Positions 42,895 through 52,331 of a DNA stretch of 64,000 nucleotides are shown piece after piece. A program made the position numbers and the translations under genes. A model generated the notes under the pieces. The model was not told the origin of the DNA. It was given only the letters and a program-made list of their open reading frames with translations, and searched no databases. Source of the DNA: RGIG6919 sp045531905 (GTDB taxonomy: Bacteria > Bacillota > Clostridia > Lachnospirales > Lachnospiraceae); the NCBI GenBank assembly GCA_045531905.1, contig JAZSEY010000006.1, positions 159,143-223,142 of the forward strand. Direction: 5' to 3'. Within the stretch, counting starts at the first letter, position 1. Each line of letters begins with the position of its first letter.

Positions 42895-44289
42895 ATGGCT
42901 AAAAAAAATAAAAATGTGGTCAAGTTTAGAAGACCCTTTTATTTAAATATAGGATTTGTCATTTTTGCGGTTTTACTCTTTTATTTAATTATTGAAATTG
43001 CAATTTCCATAAAGCATGTAAAACCGTCAGTATATTGTGTGGAAAGTAGTTACATTGATAATAACTTTTATGTTACTGGAATCGCTGTTCGTAAGGAAAC
43101 TCTTGTGAATGCTGTAAGTTCAGGATATGTCAGTTATTATATTCGTGATGGCGAGCGAGTAGGTAAAAACGCAACTGTTTACACAATTGATGAAACTGGA
43201 AGTGTATATGATTATCTTGCTGAGACGGCAGGTGACAGCATTCAGCTTGCAGTAGAAGACTATGAGACCATTAAAAAACGAATTACCATGTTTCGGTCTA
43301 CCTATAGTTCGGACAACTTTGACAGTGTATATAACTTTAAAGGAGATTTGCAAAATCTAATGTTAGAGGTTACAAATGAACTGTTGATTGAACAGGCAAC
43401 ATCCAATGGCAATGATTTAGCAAATACCTTCAAATCCGTTCCGTCTGATATGAGTGGCATTGTTACCTACTATCAGGATGGTTTTGAGAGTTATACTGTT
43501 GATGCAGTGAATCAGTCAACGTTTCAGTCTGGAAATTATGACAAAGTTTCTTTAAAGTCTGGTGATATTATCAATGCCGGCTCACCTGTATACAAGATTG
43601 TGGAGAGTGATGACTGGAACATTGTTGCGCCATTAACTGAGAATCAGGTTGCATTATTAAAAGAAGAAACCGTCGTAACCATTACCATTGATAACTTGAA
43701 TCATGAAGTGGACTGTAATTTTGAGTTGTTGAATAAAAGTGATGGGACATACATTAACATTATTTTAAATAAATTGATGGTTGATTTTGTGGATGATCGT
43801 TTTTTAGAGGTATGTATTAAGGTGGATAGTCCAACGGGACTGAAGATTCCAAATTCTGCAGTTGTAGATATTAATGCATATCAGATTCCTATTTCATATT
43901 TGACTGCCGGAAGCAATTCATCAACGGCAAAATACTTGAACAAGCGTGTGCTTGATGAAAATGGCGAGTTATCAGTTGTTCAGATTAGTCCCAACATCTA
44001 TGGTATGGATGAGGAGTATTGTTATATTGACATGCAATCGCTAGAACCTGGTGATATTATCGTTGCACCGAATTCCACTGATACATTATCAACGAATCAG
44101 TTGTCTACAAAACCATTAACCGGTGTTTTTTCTGCCAATAAAGGTACTGCACAATTCAAGCAAGTTGAAATTATTAACAAAAAAGATGATTTCTGTATTG
44201 TGAAAGATCATGTTGATAATAGTATTACACTATATGATTACATACTATTAGATGGTGAGTCTGCTTCAGAAGGACAGATAATTTATTAA
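42895..44289 (+). CDS. HlyD-like membrane protein of the sepF cluster
   Basis: A 464-aa protein with one N-terminal transmembrane helix (LNIGFVIFAVLLFYLIIEIA) and an extracellular region with a barrel-sandwich pattern (SGYVSYYIRDGERVGKNATV, then KSGDIINAGSPVYKIVE) and barrel strands. No coiled coil of export adaptors is evident and no transporter is nearby. Its place before yggS, sepF and divIVA suggests a division or envelope role; inferred. ATG 42895 follows GGAGG. Confidence 0.7.
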   Translation: MAKKNKNVVKFRRPFYLNIGFVIFAVLLFYLIIEIAISIKHVKPSVYCVESSYIDNNFYVTGIAVRKETLVNAVSSGYVSYYIRDGERVGKNATVYTIDETGSVYDYLAETAGDSIQLAVEDYETIKKRITMFRSTYSSDNFDSVYNFKGDLQNLMLEVTNELLIEQATSNGNDLANTFKSVPSDMSGIVTYYQDGFESYTVDAVNQSTFQSGNYDKVSLKSGDIINAGSPVYKIVESDDWNIVAPLTENQVALLKEETVVTITIDNLNHEVDCNFELLNKSDGTYINIILNKLMVDFVDDRFLEVCIKVDSPTGLKIPNSAVVDINAYQIPISYLTAGSNSSTAKYLNKRVLDENGELSVVQISPNIYGMDEEYCYIDMQSLEPGDIIVAPNSTDTLSTNQLSTKPLTGVFSANKGTAQFKQVEIINKKDDFCIVKDHVDNSITLYDYILLDGESASEGQIIY

Positions 44290-44304
44290 AAGGTGGTAAC
44301 ATAC

Positions 44305-44997
44305 ATGTTAAAAGAAAATTATGCTGATGTAGAAGAACAAATTAAAAGTGCATGTGAACGTTCAGGCAGAAACAGGGATGATGTACAGTTAATTTCCGTT
44401 AGTAAGACAAAACCATTATCTATGATACAAGAAGCTGTTTCATTAGGGTATAGAGTTTTTGGCGAGAATAAAGTGCAAGAACTGGTTGAAAAGTACGAAC
44501 AAATTGATTCCGAAGTTGAATGGCATTTGATTGGACATTTACAAACAAACAAGGTGAAATACATTGTGGATAAGGTTCACATGATCCATTCAGTTGATTC
44601 CTTAAAACTGGCTCAAACCATTCAAAAGGAAGCTGCCAAAAGAGATGTGATTTGCAATATTTTATTAGAAGTAAATGTTGCGGAAGAAGATACCAAATTC
44701 GGTTTAAAAGTTGCGGAAGTTGAGAATTTTATACAGCAAATCAAGGATTTTTCTAATATTAAGATTTGTGGATTGATGACAATCGCTCCATTTGTAGAAA
44801 ATCCGGAAGAAAACCGTGTGCATTTTAAGCGTTTACGTCAATTATTACTTGACATCAATTCGAAAAACATCGATAATGTTAATATGAATGTCTTATCCAT
44901 GGGAATGACTAATGATTATCAAGTAGCCATTGAAGAAGGGTCTACGATGATTCGTGTTGGTACAGGTATTTTTGGTGAAAGACACTATAATGTATAA
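44305..44997 (+). CDS. PLP homeostasis protein (YggS/YlmE family)
   Basis: Single-domain alanine-racemase-like fold that binds PLP without known catalysis. 230 aa with LISVSKTKP (PLP lysine), FGENKVQEL, WHLIGHLQTNK, LMTIAPF and SMGMTNDYQVAIEEGSTMIR. ATG 44305 follows AGGTGG. The ylmE-sepF-divIVA order matches the Bacillus ylm cluster. Confidence 0.95.
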   Translation: MLKENYADVEEQIKSACERSGRNRDDVQLISVSKTKPLSMIQEAVSLGYRVFGENKVQELVEKYEQIDSEVEWHLIGHLQTNKVKYIVDKVHMIHSVDSLKLAQTIQKEAAKRDVICNILLEVNVAEEDTKFGLKVAEVENFIQQIKDFSNIKICGLMTIAPFVENPEENRVHFKRLRQLLLDINSKNIDNVNMNVLSMGMTNDYQVAIEEGSTMIRVGTGIFGERHYNV

Positions 44998-45012
44998 GAT
45001 AGGAGATAGGTC

Positions 45013-45645
45013 ATGGGCAAGAATGTTAATAAGTTTCTGAGTTTATTCACTTTGAATGATGAAGATGATTATGATGAAGATGATTTATTTGACGAAGATG
45101 ATGACGAAGAAGAGGATGAAGATTTAGGACATAAGTCATCCTTCTCTATGTCAGGACTTTTCGGTGGAAAGAATAAATATGAAGATGACGATGAGGATGA
45201 AGATGACGACGATGATGATATCGATGATATGCCATTATTTAAACGTCAGGCTAAGGAGTCTGCAGCACAGGCAAAACCGGCATCCAGAATGGGTTCTGGC
45301 AACAAATTAGTTTCAATCAATAGTCGTCCACAAAAAAATTATAATAGTCGAGGTAATAACACAGTGTACGTAATTAAGCCACAGGATTTTAATGAAGCTC
45401 AATCAGTAACAGATTATTTAAGAGAAGGTAGAGCCATTGTTGTAAATTTAGAAGGTATTGACATCAATGTTGCTCAGAGAGTAATCGATTTTATTGGAGG
45501 TTCCTGCTATGCATTAGACGGTACATTGCAGGCTATTTCGGCCAATATTTTTATTGCGGCACCAGATGCTGTTGACGTATCAGGAGATTTGAGAAGCGAG
45601 ATTTTGAATGAAGCCACTGTTTCTCCAGATTTATCCAGATATTAA
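45013..45645 (+). CDS. sepF: Cell division protein SepF
   Basis: Membrane-associated partner of FtsZ. The SepF domain is at about 115-200 (TVYVIKPQDFNEAQSVTDYL, RVIDFIGGSCYAL, IFIAAP). The N-terminus should form the membrane-binding helix (VNKFLSLFTL). Between them lies an unusually long Asp/Glu-only stretch around 12-75. 210 aa against about 150 in Bacillus. Confidence 0.94.
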   Translation: MGKNVNKFLSLFTLNDEDDYDEDDLFDEDDDEEEDEDLGHKSSFSMSGLFGGKNKYEDDDEDEDDDDDDIDDMPLFKRQAKESAAQAKPASRMGSGNKLVSINSRPQKNYNSRGNNTVYVIKPQDFNEAQSVTDYLREGRAIVVNLEGIDINVAQRVIDFIGGSCYALDGTLQAISANIFIAAPDAVDVSGDLRSEILNEATVSPDLSRY

Positions 45646-45683
45646 TCAGTATTGATGACTTACATATGGGGAGGGTTGCTTAG

Positions 45684-46943
45684 ATGATTACACCAATTGA
45701 TTTTAGACAGAAGACATTTCGTACCGGTATTGGTTACGATAAGAAAGATGTTGATAGTTTCATGGTTGAATTACTTCGAAACTATGAAGAATTATATAGA
45801 TCTAACGCACAACAGATCGCTGAGATCAAGGATTTGAATGACAATTTAATCCGTTATAAAGCTATGGAAGAATCTTTGCAGCGTGAGCTTATGGTTGCAG
45901 AAAAAACTGCAGAAGAGATTGTTACAGAAGCTGAAACCAAAGCTAAGAAAACTGAGGCTGATGCGAAAGCAAAGGCTAAGGAATTATTAAAGCAGGCTAA
46001 GTCAGATTATGCACTGACACATAAGCAGACTGTTGCCATGGCACAGATGTACGCCAGCATGAAGGCACAGTTGAATAAGTTATTTAAGAACTATGTTGAT
46101 ATGGTAAATGGTGATAGCATGTCTATTGATGTTACTGAGATGGAAGCATTTGGCAATGTTTCTCCAGACATCATTGATGCTATTCAGGCTTCCGATATTG
46201 TACCAGAGATGAATTTTGCTGCTTCGGCATTTATTCCGAATATGCCAATGCCTGGTGGTGCTTCACAGGCACAGCAAGCATTTGGTTCATACGAAGGTGA
46301 CCCACAGATGAGAGACGAATCTCCATTGGCTGGCATGGCAGATGGAACTGGCGGAACCATTAGTGGTGAGCGTGGTGATGTATCATCTGCTGGTTTTGGT
46401 TATTCTTCACTTGCAGAGAATGATACATATAAGGACCCATTTGCAGGTGTTCAAGTTGAAAGTACAAATGAGTTTGATGATAATATGCAAGATCCATTTG
46501 CTGGCGTGAAAGTCGAGAGTACAAATGAGATGGATGATAGCAGACAGGATCCATTTGCTAGTACAAAGGCTAAAAGTGCTAATAAGAAGGCTGTTAAAGA
46601 TGAGCCAGCACCAGAGGTTAAGGCTACTCCAGTGGCAGAACCTGTTGAGGAAGTTCCACCAGTTGCTGATACGGTTAAGGATGATGCTTCTAACCAGGAT
46701 ACATTTACACCAGATGCTGAGATACCAACTGTGAACTTTGGCACTACTGAAGAACCTGTTTCGGAACCTGTTGCTGAAACAACAGAACCGGAGGAAACAT
46801 ATGCGTCTCCTTTTGATAGTCTTGAGGATGAGATTTCCGAAGATGAGGCTTTAGAAGGTGATATTGAGGACAAACCACAGGGTACCAGATTGATTGGTGA
46901 TGGTGAAGATCCTGACGCAGGTTTTGATTTTTTTGATGAATAA
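45684..46943 (+). CDS. divIVA: DivIVA-domain protein
   Basis: Polar/septal coiled-coil scaffold. N-terminal membrane-binding DivIVA domain (TPIDFRQKTFRTGIGYDKKD), two coiled coils up to about residue 150 (ELLRNYEELYRSNAQQ; AEKTAEEIVTEAETKAKKTE), then a long acidic, Pro/Glu-rich tail with three imperfect repeats of DPFAGVQVESTNEFDD type (about 252-300). 419 aa is long for the family because of the tail. GGGGAGG lies before the ATG. Confidence 0.92.
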   Translation: MITPIDFRQKTFRTGIGYDKKDVDSFMVELLRNYEELYRSNAQQIAEIKDLNDNLIRYKAMEESLQRELMVAEKTAEEIVTEAETKAKKTEADAKAKAKELLKQAKSDYALTHKQTVAMAQMYASMKAQLNKLFKNYVDMVNGDSMSIDVTEMEAFGNVSPDIIDAIQASDIVPEMNFAASAFIPNMPMPGGASQAQQAFGSYEGDPQMRDESPLAGMADGTGGTISGERGDVSSAGFGYSSLAENDTYKDPFAGVQVESTNEFDDNMQDPFAGVKVESTNEMDDSRQDPFASTKAKSANKKAVKDEPAPEVKATPVAEPVEEVPPVADTVKDDASNQDTFTPDAEIPTVNFGTTEEPVSEPVAETTEPEETYASPFDSLEDEISEDEALEGDIEDKPQGTRLIGDGEDPDAGFDFFDE

Positions 46944-46950
46944 AGTATTT

Positions 46951-46981
46951 CTTATGCCATATAGTTTCTATATGGCATAAG
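46951..46981. terminator. Perfect 14-bp hairpin between divIVA and aroB
   Basis: CTTATGCCATATAG and its exact complement around a TTT loop, starting 7 nt after the divIVA stop. No T-run follows on the plus strand; it may be a terminator variant, an mRNA processing site or a protein-binding palindrome. Confidence 0.55.
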
Positions 46982-46999
46982 TACATTTAGGAGAATATT

Positions 47000-48097
47000 A
47001 TGGATAACAGAATGACAGTACATTTAGACGAAAAACCAATTTACGATATTGTATTTTCCGACAGTTTTAATCAACTAAGCACTGAATTAGAAGGTTTAGA
47101 TATCAAACAACGTAGAATTTGTATTGTATCAGATACAAATGTCGGAACCCGGTATTTTGAGGATATTAAACAGTGTTTGGCAGGAAAATGCAGAGAAGTT
47201 ATTACATTTATGTTTAAGGCAGGAGAGGAGAACAAAAACCTCGATGTTGTGAAGTCTCTCTATGAGGCTTTAATTGTAGCCGAATTTGACAGAGGTGACA
47301 TGTTGATTGCTTTAGGTGGTGGCGTTGTTGGTGATTTAACCGGTTATACTGCAGCAACCTATTTGCGTGGTATTGATTTTGTACAAATTCCAACCAGTTT
47401 ATTATCACAAGTGGATTCTAGTATTGGAGGAAAAACGGGCGTTGACTTTTCGTCCTATAAGAATATGGTTGGTGCATTTCATATGCCAAAACTGGTATAT
47501 ATCAATGTTAATACATTAAATACACTTCCGGACCGTGAGTTCATTTCCGGAATGGGAGAGATTATTAAACATGGAATTATTAAGGATGCTTCCTATTTTA
47601 CTTGGTTAATGGAGCATGCAAGAGATATTAAGTCAAGAAATACAGAAACATTACTTGAGATGATTCGTGTTAGTTGCAATATCAAACGCCTAGTTGTAGA
47701 AAATGATCCAAAAGAAAAAGGAGAGCGCGCACTCTTAAATTTTGGTCACACTTTAGGACATGCCATAGAAAAAGATCAAAACTTTGCATATCTGCATGGT
47801 GAATGTGTGGCTATGGGTATGATTTTGGCTGCAAAGTTATCTGTGCAAAAGGGATTTATTTCTCAATCAGTCTATGAAGATATTTGTGATTTAATTACCA
47901 TGTTCCCGTTCCCTGATTTTCCAGAGGAAATGGATATTCCAAAAGTTGTTAAGATTACAAAGAATGATAAAAAGATGGCTGCCGGTAAGATTAAATTCAT
48001 TTTAATGCGTAACATCGGTGAAGCCTTTATTGATACCTCAGTTACAGAAAATGACATGGAAGGAGCTCTAAAAGCTGTTTATGAAGAGATTTATTAG
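47000..48097 (+). CDS. aroB: 3-dehydroquinate synthase
   Basis: Cyclises DAHP to dehydroquinate in the shikimate pathway using NAD and a divalent metal. GGGVVGDLTGYTA, SLLSQVDSSIGGKTGVD, FGHTLGHAIE and HGECVAMGM carry cofactor and metal ligands. 365 aa. GGAG before the ATG; overlaps lspA by 17 nt. No other aro genes are adjacent. Confidence 0.95.
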   Translation: MDNRMTVHLDEKPIYDIVFSDSFNQLSTELEGLDIKQRRICIVSDTNVGTRYFEDIKQCLAGKCREVITFMFKAGEENKNLDVVKSLYEALIVAEFDRGDMLIALGGGVVGDLTGYTAATYLRGIDFVQIPTSLLSQVDSSIGGKTGVDFSSYKNMVGAFHMPKLVYINVNTLNTLPDREFISGMGEIIKHGIIKDASYFTWLMEHARDIKSRNTETLLEMIRVSCNIKRLVVENDPKEKGERALLNFGHTLGHAIEKDQNFAYLHGECVAMGMILAAKLSVQKGFISQSVYEDICDLITMFPFPDFPEEMDIPKVVKITKNDKKMAAGKIKFILMRNIGEAFIDTSVTENDMEGALKAVYEEIY

Positions 48098-48578
48098 ATT
48101 TGGATTACCCGCAATTGTTGCTTTGTTATTAATCTTTATAGACCAATTTACAAAGTATTTAATTGATACTCGCTTAGGGTTACACAATTCTATACCACTT
48201 TGGGAAAATGTTTTTGAAATACATTATATCCGTAATACAGGCACTGCTTGGGGCTTGCTTGCAGGACAACAGACATTTTTTAGAATCATTACGGTTGTTT
48301 TGATTATCGCTATGATTTCCTGTTATATATTCTTGTCAAGACAAAAGAAGTTTTTGCCTTTGAATTGCGCTTTGGTTTTATTATTTTCCGGTGCAATTGG
48401 CAATTTTATTGACAGACTTCGATTTGGATATGTGATTGACTTTTTGTATTTTAAATTGATTAATTTCCCAGTATTTAATGTTGCAGACATGTATGTGGTT
48501 ATTTCTATGTTTGTGCTGTCATTTTTAATCCTTTTTTATTATAAGGATGAAGATTTTGATTTTAAACGTAAGGATTGA
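48081..48578 (+). CDS. lspA: Lipoprotein signal peptidase
   Basis: Aspartyl membrane protease that removes signal peptides from prolipoproteins, including those encoded here. Four helices; catalytic Asp in GNFIDRLRFG and FNVADMYV; RNTGTAWGLL conserved. 165 aa. Confidence 0.96.
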   Translation: MKRFIRFGLPAIVALLLIFIDQFTKYLIDTRLGLHNSIPLWENVFEIHYIRNTGTAWGLLAGQQTFFRIITVVLIIAMISCYIFLSRQKKFLPLNCALVLLFSGAIGNFIDRLRFGYVIDFLYFKLINFPVFNVADMYVVISMFVLSFLILFYYKDEDFDFKRKD

Positions 48579-48583
48579 ATGAT

Positions 48584-49495
48584 ATGGAACTATATAATTT
48601 TACCATTGAAAATGAACAGGTAGGATTGCGTCTGGATAGATTTTTATCTGAGATGTTGCCGGAACATTCTCGTTCCTACATTCAGACTTTAATTGCAGAA
48701 GAACGGGTTTGTGTAAATCAGTCAAAAACAAAATCAAACTACAAATTAAAAGTACAGGATACTGTTTCAATAACCATACCAGATCCGGTTGAATTAGATG
48801 TAGTTCCAGAAAATATCCCGCTTGACATTATTTACGAAGATTCTGACGTAATTTTAGTAAACAAGCCAAAAGGCATGGTGGTACATCCCGCAGCTGGACA
48901 TGATTCCGGAACACTTGTAAATGCATTATTGTATCATTGCAAAGACTCGTTATCTACAATTAATGGAGTAATGCGTCCTGGAATTGTGCATAGAATTGAT
49001 ATGGATACCACAGGTGTGTTAGTGGTATGTAAAAATGATAATGCACATCAATCTCTGGCAGAACAATTAAAAGTGCATTCTATTACTAGAAAATATCGTG
49101 CAATTGTTCATGGTAATCTAAAAACAGAGACTGGAACGATTCATACAACAATTGGACGTCACCCGGATGATAGAAAAAAGATGGCTGTAAATGTGAAAAA
49201 TGGTCGTGATGCCATTACACATTATCGAGTGTTACAGCAATTAAATGGTTTTTCATATATTGAGTGCGAGTTGGAAACTGGCAGAACCCATCAAATTCGT
49301 GTGCATATGGCTTCCATTGGTCATCCAATTCTTGGAGATGCTGTTTATGGACCTAAAAAGTGTCCATTCAAAGCATTGCAAGGTCAAACTTTGCATGCTA
49401 TGGTGTTAGGATTTCAGCATCCAACCACAAATGAATATGTTGAATTTGTGGCTGAGTTACCGCAATATTTTAAAGACCTTTTAACTAAATTGTGA
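48584..49495 (+). CDS. rluD: RluA/RluD-family rRNA pseudouridine synthase
   Basis: Isomerises uridines in 23S rRNA. N-terminal S4 domain (LRLDRFLSEMLPEHSRSYIQ) and catalytic domain with HRIDMDTTG containing the catalytic Asp; the family motif is usually HRLDxxTSG, so I and T replace L and S here. LETGRTHQIRVH follows. 303 aa. ATG 48584 preferred over TTG 48575. lspA-rluD order is conserved. Confidence 0.93.
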   Translation: MELYNFTIENEQVGLRLDRFLSEMLPEHSRSYIQTLIAEERVCVNQSKTKSNYKLKVQDTVSITIPDPVELDVVPENIPLDIIYEDSDVILVNKPKGMVVHPAAGHDSGTLVNALLYHCKDSLSTINGVMRPGIVHRIDMDTTGVLVVCKNDNAHQSLAEQLKVHSITRKYRAIVHGNLKTETGTIHTTIGRHPDDRKKMAVNVKNGRDAITHYRVLQQLNGFSYIECELETGRTHQIRVHMASIGHPILGDAVYGPKKCPFKALQGQTLHAMVLGFQHPTTNEYVEFVAELPQYFKDLLTKL

Positions 49496-49547
49496 TATAA
49501 TTGATTTATATTATACTAGCTGGTTTTGCATGAAGGAGGAATGGCCT

Positions 49548-50171
49548 ATGAGTAAGAATACTATCATTACAATCGGCAGACAATTTGGAAGCGGTGGTTA
49601 TGAAATTGCTAAAAAATTAGCAGATAAGTTGAATATTAGCTTCTATGATAAGGAATTATTAAAAAAGGCAGCTAAAGAAAGTGGCCTTTGTGAAGAAGTA
49701 TTCCATGATTTTGATGAAAAGCCGACCTCAAGCTTTTTATATTCATTGGTCATGGACCCATATTCAGCTATGAGTTTTCAAGCTGGTAACATGGAAATGC
49801 CTTTGAATCACAAAGTATTTTTGGCAGCATTCGATACTATTAAAAAATTAGCAAATGAAGAATCATGTGTATTTGTAGGACGCTGTGCAGATTATGCTTT
49901 AGAGAATTACGATAATTGTATAAATATCTTTATTTATGCACCGATGGAGCAACGCATTGAGAGAGTATGCGAACGATTACAGTTAAAGCCAGATAAAGCA
50001 AAAGATAAGATTATACGTGCTGACAAGCAGAGAAGTTCTTATTATAATTATTACACAACAAAAAAGTGGGGAGCAGTCGGTAGTTATGATATTTGCATTG
50101 ACAGTTCGTTACTTGGTGTTGATGGTACAGTTGATTTTATCGTTGATTTAATAGATAGAAAAAATCTATAG
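49548..50171 (+). CDS. Cytidylate kinase-like family protein
   Basis: A 207-aa P-loop kinase (GRQFGSGGYEIAKKLADKL, VGRCADYAL, basic LID region ERVCERLQL). Belongs to the AAA_26/cytidylate-kinase-like family common in clostridia, distinct from Cmk proper; substrate unproven. ATG 49548 follows AAGGAGG. Confidence 0.85.
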   Translation: MSKNTIITIGRQFGSGGYEIAKKLADKLNISFYDKELLKKAAKESGLCEEVFHDFDEKPTSSFLYSLVMDPYSAMSFQAGNMEMPLNHKVFLAAFDTIKKLANEESCVFVGRCADYALENYDNCINIFIYAPMEQRIERVCERLQLKPDKAKDKIIRADKQRSSYYNYYTTKKWGAVGSYDICIDSSLLGVDGTVDFIVDLIDRKNL

Positions 50172-50216
50172 TTTACATAAAAAAGTTATGTTAACTTGTT
50201 TCTGCTTATAATAAAA

Positions 50217-50263
50217 TCCTCCATTTAGGATTCCAATATGGATCGTAAGTGGAGGACTTTTTG
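50217..50263 (+). terminator. Terminator after cytidylate kinase-like gene
   Basis: TCCTCCATTTA pairs with TAAGTGGAGGA (one T-G), enclosing an inner imperfect stem, then CTTTTTG. It may also serve the convergent recombinase gene. Confidence 0.82.
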
Positions 50264-50284
50264 ATTAAAAATCTTGTATAATTA

Positions 50285-51334
50285 TTATTTTTCTCGTAGT
50301 TGTACCTTGTTTCGAGCGTTTCGTTTTCTGGAATCGTCAATGTCTGCATAGTGTTTTCTGGTTGTATTTACATCTTTATGTCCTAAAACATCTGCAACAA
50401 GGTAAATATCGTCCGTTTCCTGATACAATGCTGTACCATAGGTGCTGCGCAATTTATGTGGAGTAATTTTCTTTAAAGGAGTAACAGAAGAGGAGTACTT
50501 CTTTACAAGATTCTCCACAGAACGCACTGTAATGCGCCTATTCTGATTGCTTAAAAACAAAGCATTTTCATGTCCTTCTTTTGTTATAATTTTCTTTCTT
50601 TCCTCTAAATATGCTTCTAAAGCATCGCGGGCTTCATCACCAAAGTATACAAATGCTTCATAGCCACCTTTTCGAACAATTTTAATGCGTTCATTATCAA
50701 AGTCTACATCGTTGATATCTAAACCAACACATTCAGATACACGAATACCTGTACCTAACATTAAAGTCAATAAAGCCAAATCTCTAGACTTACTTTTTTT
50801 GTGGCGTTTCTTTTGTGATTCAGTTAATTGGCTTCCATATTCAACATTATCTAAAAAGTTGACAACCTCATTTGCCTCTAATCGAACAATTGTTTTGCTG
50901 TGAATTTTAGGCATATCTACCTTTAAAATGGCGTTATTATCAACTTTATCGTTCTTATACAAATAGTTATACAATCCACGTAAAGCAGTTAATTTTCGCT
51001 TTAGGGCACGCTCATTATTCATGAATTCACGGCCATCTTTTTCATAAAATTTCATATATTCCAGATATTCTTCAAAATCCTCAGCTTCAAGACAATTTAA
51101 TATATCAAGCGAAATATCAGTTAATTCTTTGTCTTTTAATGATGGATTAACAGAACATAAATATTGAAAGAAACTGTGAATGTCGCGTGCGTATTCCAAT
51201 CTGGTGGTAGGTGCACAGGAATTCTCAATGCCTCGAAAATATGTAGTCACAAACTTTGGTAATTCAGATAAAATATTACGCAATAAAACAGTGTTTGTAA
51301 TTGTTTGCTGTTGATGATATGTTTTGTCAGCCAT
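50285..51334 (-). CDS. Xer-type tyrosine recombinase
   Basis: A 349-aa recombinase with an N-terminal SAM-like domain (PTTRLEYARDIHSFFQYLC) and catalytic residues: Arg in GTGIRVSECVGL, Lys in RKGGYEAF, H-x-x-R in HKLRSTYG, His in LGHKDV, and Tyr in TRKHYADI. It stands alone, away from the prophage and without mobile-element neighbours, in a host context (next to ttcA/lexA), so a chromosome-dimer-resolution role like XerS is plausible. ATG 51334 follows GGAGG. Confidence 0.85.
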   Translation of the reverse strand: MADKTYHQQQTITNTVLLRNILSELPKFVTTYFRGIENSCAPTTRLEYARDIHSFFQYLCSVNPSLKDKELTDISLDILNCLEAEDFEEYLEYMKFYEKDGREFMNNERALKRKLTALRGLYNYLYKNDKVDNNAILKVDMPKIHSKTIVRLEANEVVNFLDNVEYGSQLTESQKKRHKKSKSRDLALLTLMLGTGIRVSECVGLDINDVDFDNERIKIVRKGGYEAFVYFGDEARDALEAYLEERKKIITKEGHENALFLSNQNRRITVRSVENLVKKYSSSVTPLKKITPHKLRSTYGTALYQETDDIYLVADVLGHKDVNTTRKHYADIDDSRKRNARNKVQLREK

Positions 51335-51363
51335 AAAAACCTCCAAAAATAATAATTAACCAT

Positions 51364-51369
51364 ATTATA
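51364..51369 (-). promoter_or_regulatory. Extended -10 promoter of Xer gene
   Basis: TGTTATAAT on the minus strand (TG extension plus TATAAT), 30 nt before the start codon; no good -35 box is seen. Confidence 0.5.
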
Positions 51370-51496
51370 ACATACTTTGTCTAAATATGCTATATAATTT
51401 CGTAAAACCTGGGTTTTGCGAATGTTTGTATTTAGATTACTATTACTATTTCTTTTTACGATTTAGTTGTTTTGCGGCATGTTCAATTAAATTATA

Positions 51497-51525
51497 TTGT
51501 ATTCAAAAAGGAAATCAAGTATAAT
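51497..51525 (+). promoter_or_regulatory. Promoter of ttcA-type gene
   Basis: TTGTAT, 17-nt spacer, TATAAT, followed by a 7-bp hairpin (TTGATAG/CTATCAA, 51526-51549) in the leader. The remaining 51370-51496 holds no gene that I can see. Confidence 0.7.
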
Positions 51526-51563
51526 TTGATAGGTGAAAAATACTATCAAATAAGGAAATTATT

Positions 51564-52280
51564 ATGAAACTACAGAAATTATTGAGTTATACAAGAAAAG
51601 CCGTTGATGGATTCGACATGATTCAAGAAGGCGACCGTGTCGTAGTTGGTATATCCGGTGGTAAAGACAGCTTGGCGTTATTATATGCTTTGGCAAATTT
51701 ATCAAAATTTTATCCTAAAAAGTTCGAAGTGTTTGCTATGACCGTTGACCTTGGTGTAGGCATGGACTTCTCACCTGTAGAAAAGCTTTGCAAGGAATTA
51801 GGTGTTGAATATACATTAATAAAAACAGATATCTTTGATATTGTATTCCAGGAACGTAAAGAATCTAACCCGTGTTCTTTATGTGCTAAAATGCGTAAAG
51901 GCGCATTTAATGAAAAAATGAAGGAATTAGGCTACAATAAACTTGCGTATGGTCATCACAAGGATGATGTCATGGAAACCTTTTTACTTTCATTGATATT
52001 CGAAGGAAGAATTAATACCTTCTCTCCTGTCACATATCTTGACAGAATGGACGTTACATTAATCAGACCTATGTTATATGTATCCGAGCATGAAGTGGCA
52101 TCATTCGCCAAGTTAATGGATTTACCGGTTGTCAAAAATATGTGTCCTGCCGATGGCGTTACGAAACGTCAGTATGCCAAGGAGTTATTAAGTCAAATTA
52201 ATAAGGACCACCCAGGAGCAAAAGAAAAGCTTTTTACTGCTATTCTTAATGGTAATCTGCAAGGATGGCCCAGAGTATAA
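51564..52280 (+). CDS. ttcA: TtcA-type tRNA thiolation protein
   Basis: PP-loop ATPase (GISGGKDSLALLYAL) with the CxxC pair in NPCSLCAKMRKG and GHHKDDVMETF, the layout of TtcA, which thiolates C32 of tRNA with an Fe-S cluster. A further Cys lies in NMCPADGVTKR. 238 aa, shorter than the E. coli protein. Members of this branch in Firmicutes are not all characterised. Confidence 0.82.
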   Translation: MKLQKLLSYTRKAVDGFDMIQEGDRVVVGISGGKDSLALLYALANLSKFYPKKFEVFAMTVDLGVGMDFSPVEKLCKELGVEYTLIKTDIFDIVFQERKESNPCSLCAKMRKGAFNEKMKELGYNKLAYGHHKDDVMETFLLSLIFEGRINTFSPVTYLDRMDVTLIRPMLYVSEHEVASFAKLMDLPVVKNMCPADGVTKRQYAKELLSQINKDHPGAKEKLFTAILNGNLQGWPRV

Positions 52281-52297
52281 GGGTGACGTATTCAATT

Positions 52298-52331
52298 AGA
52301 ACCATTGCAATATATTATTGTAATGGTTCTT
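52298..52331 (+). terminator. Hairpin after ttcA, overlapping the end of the LysM gene
   Basis: AGAACCATTGCAAT pairs with ATTGTAATGGTTCT (one G-T). It begins 17 nt after the ttcA stop and its right arm lies in the last codons of the convergent LysM gene. Confidence 0.6.
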
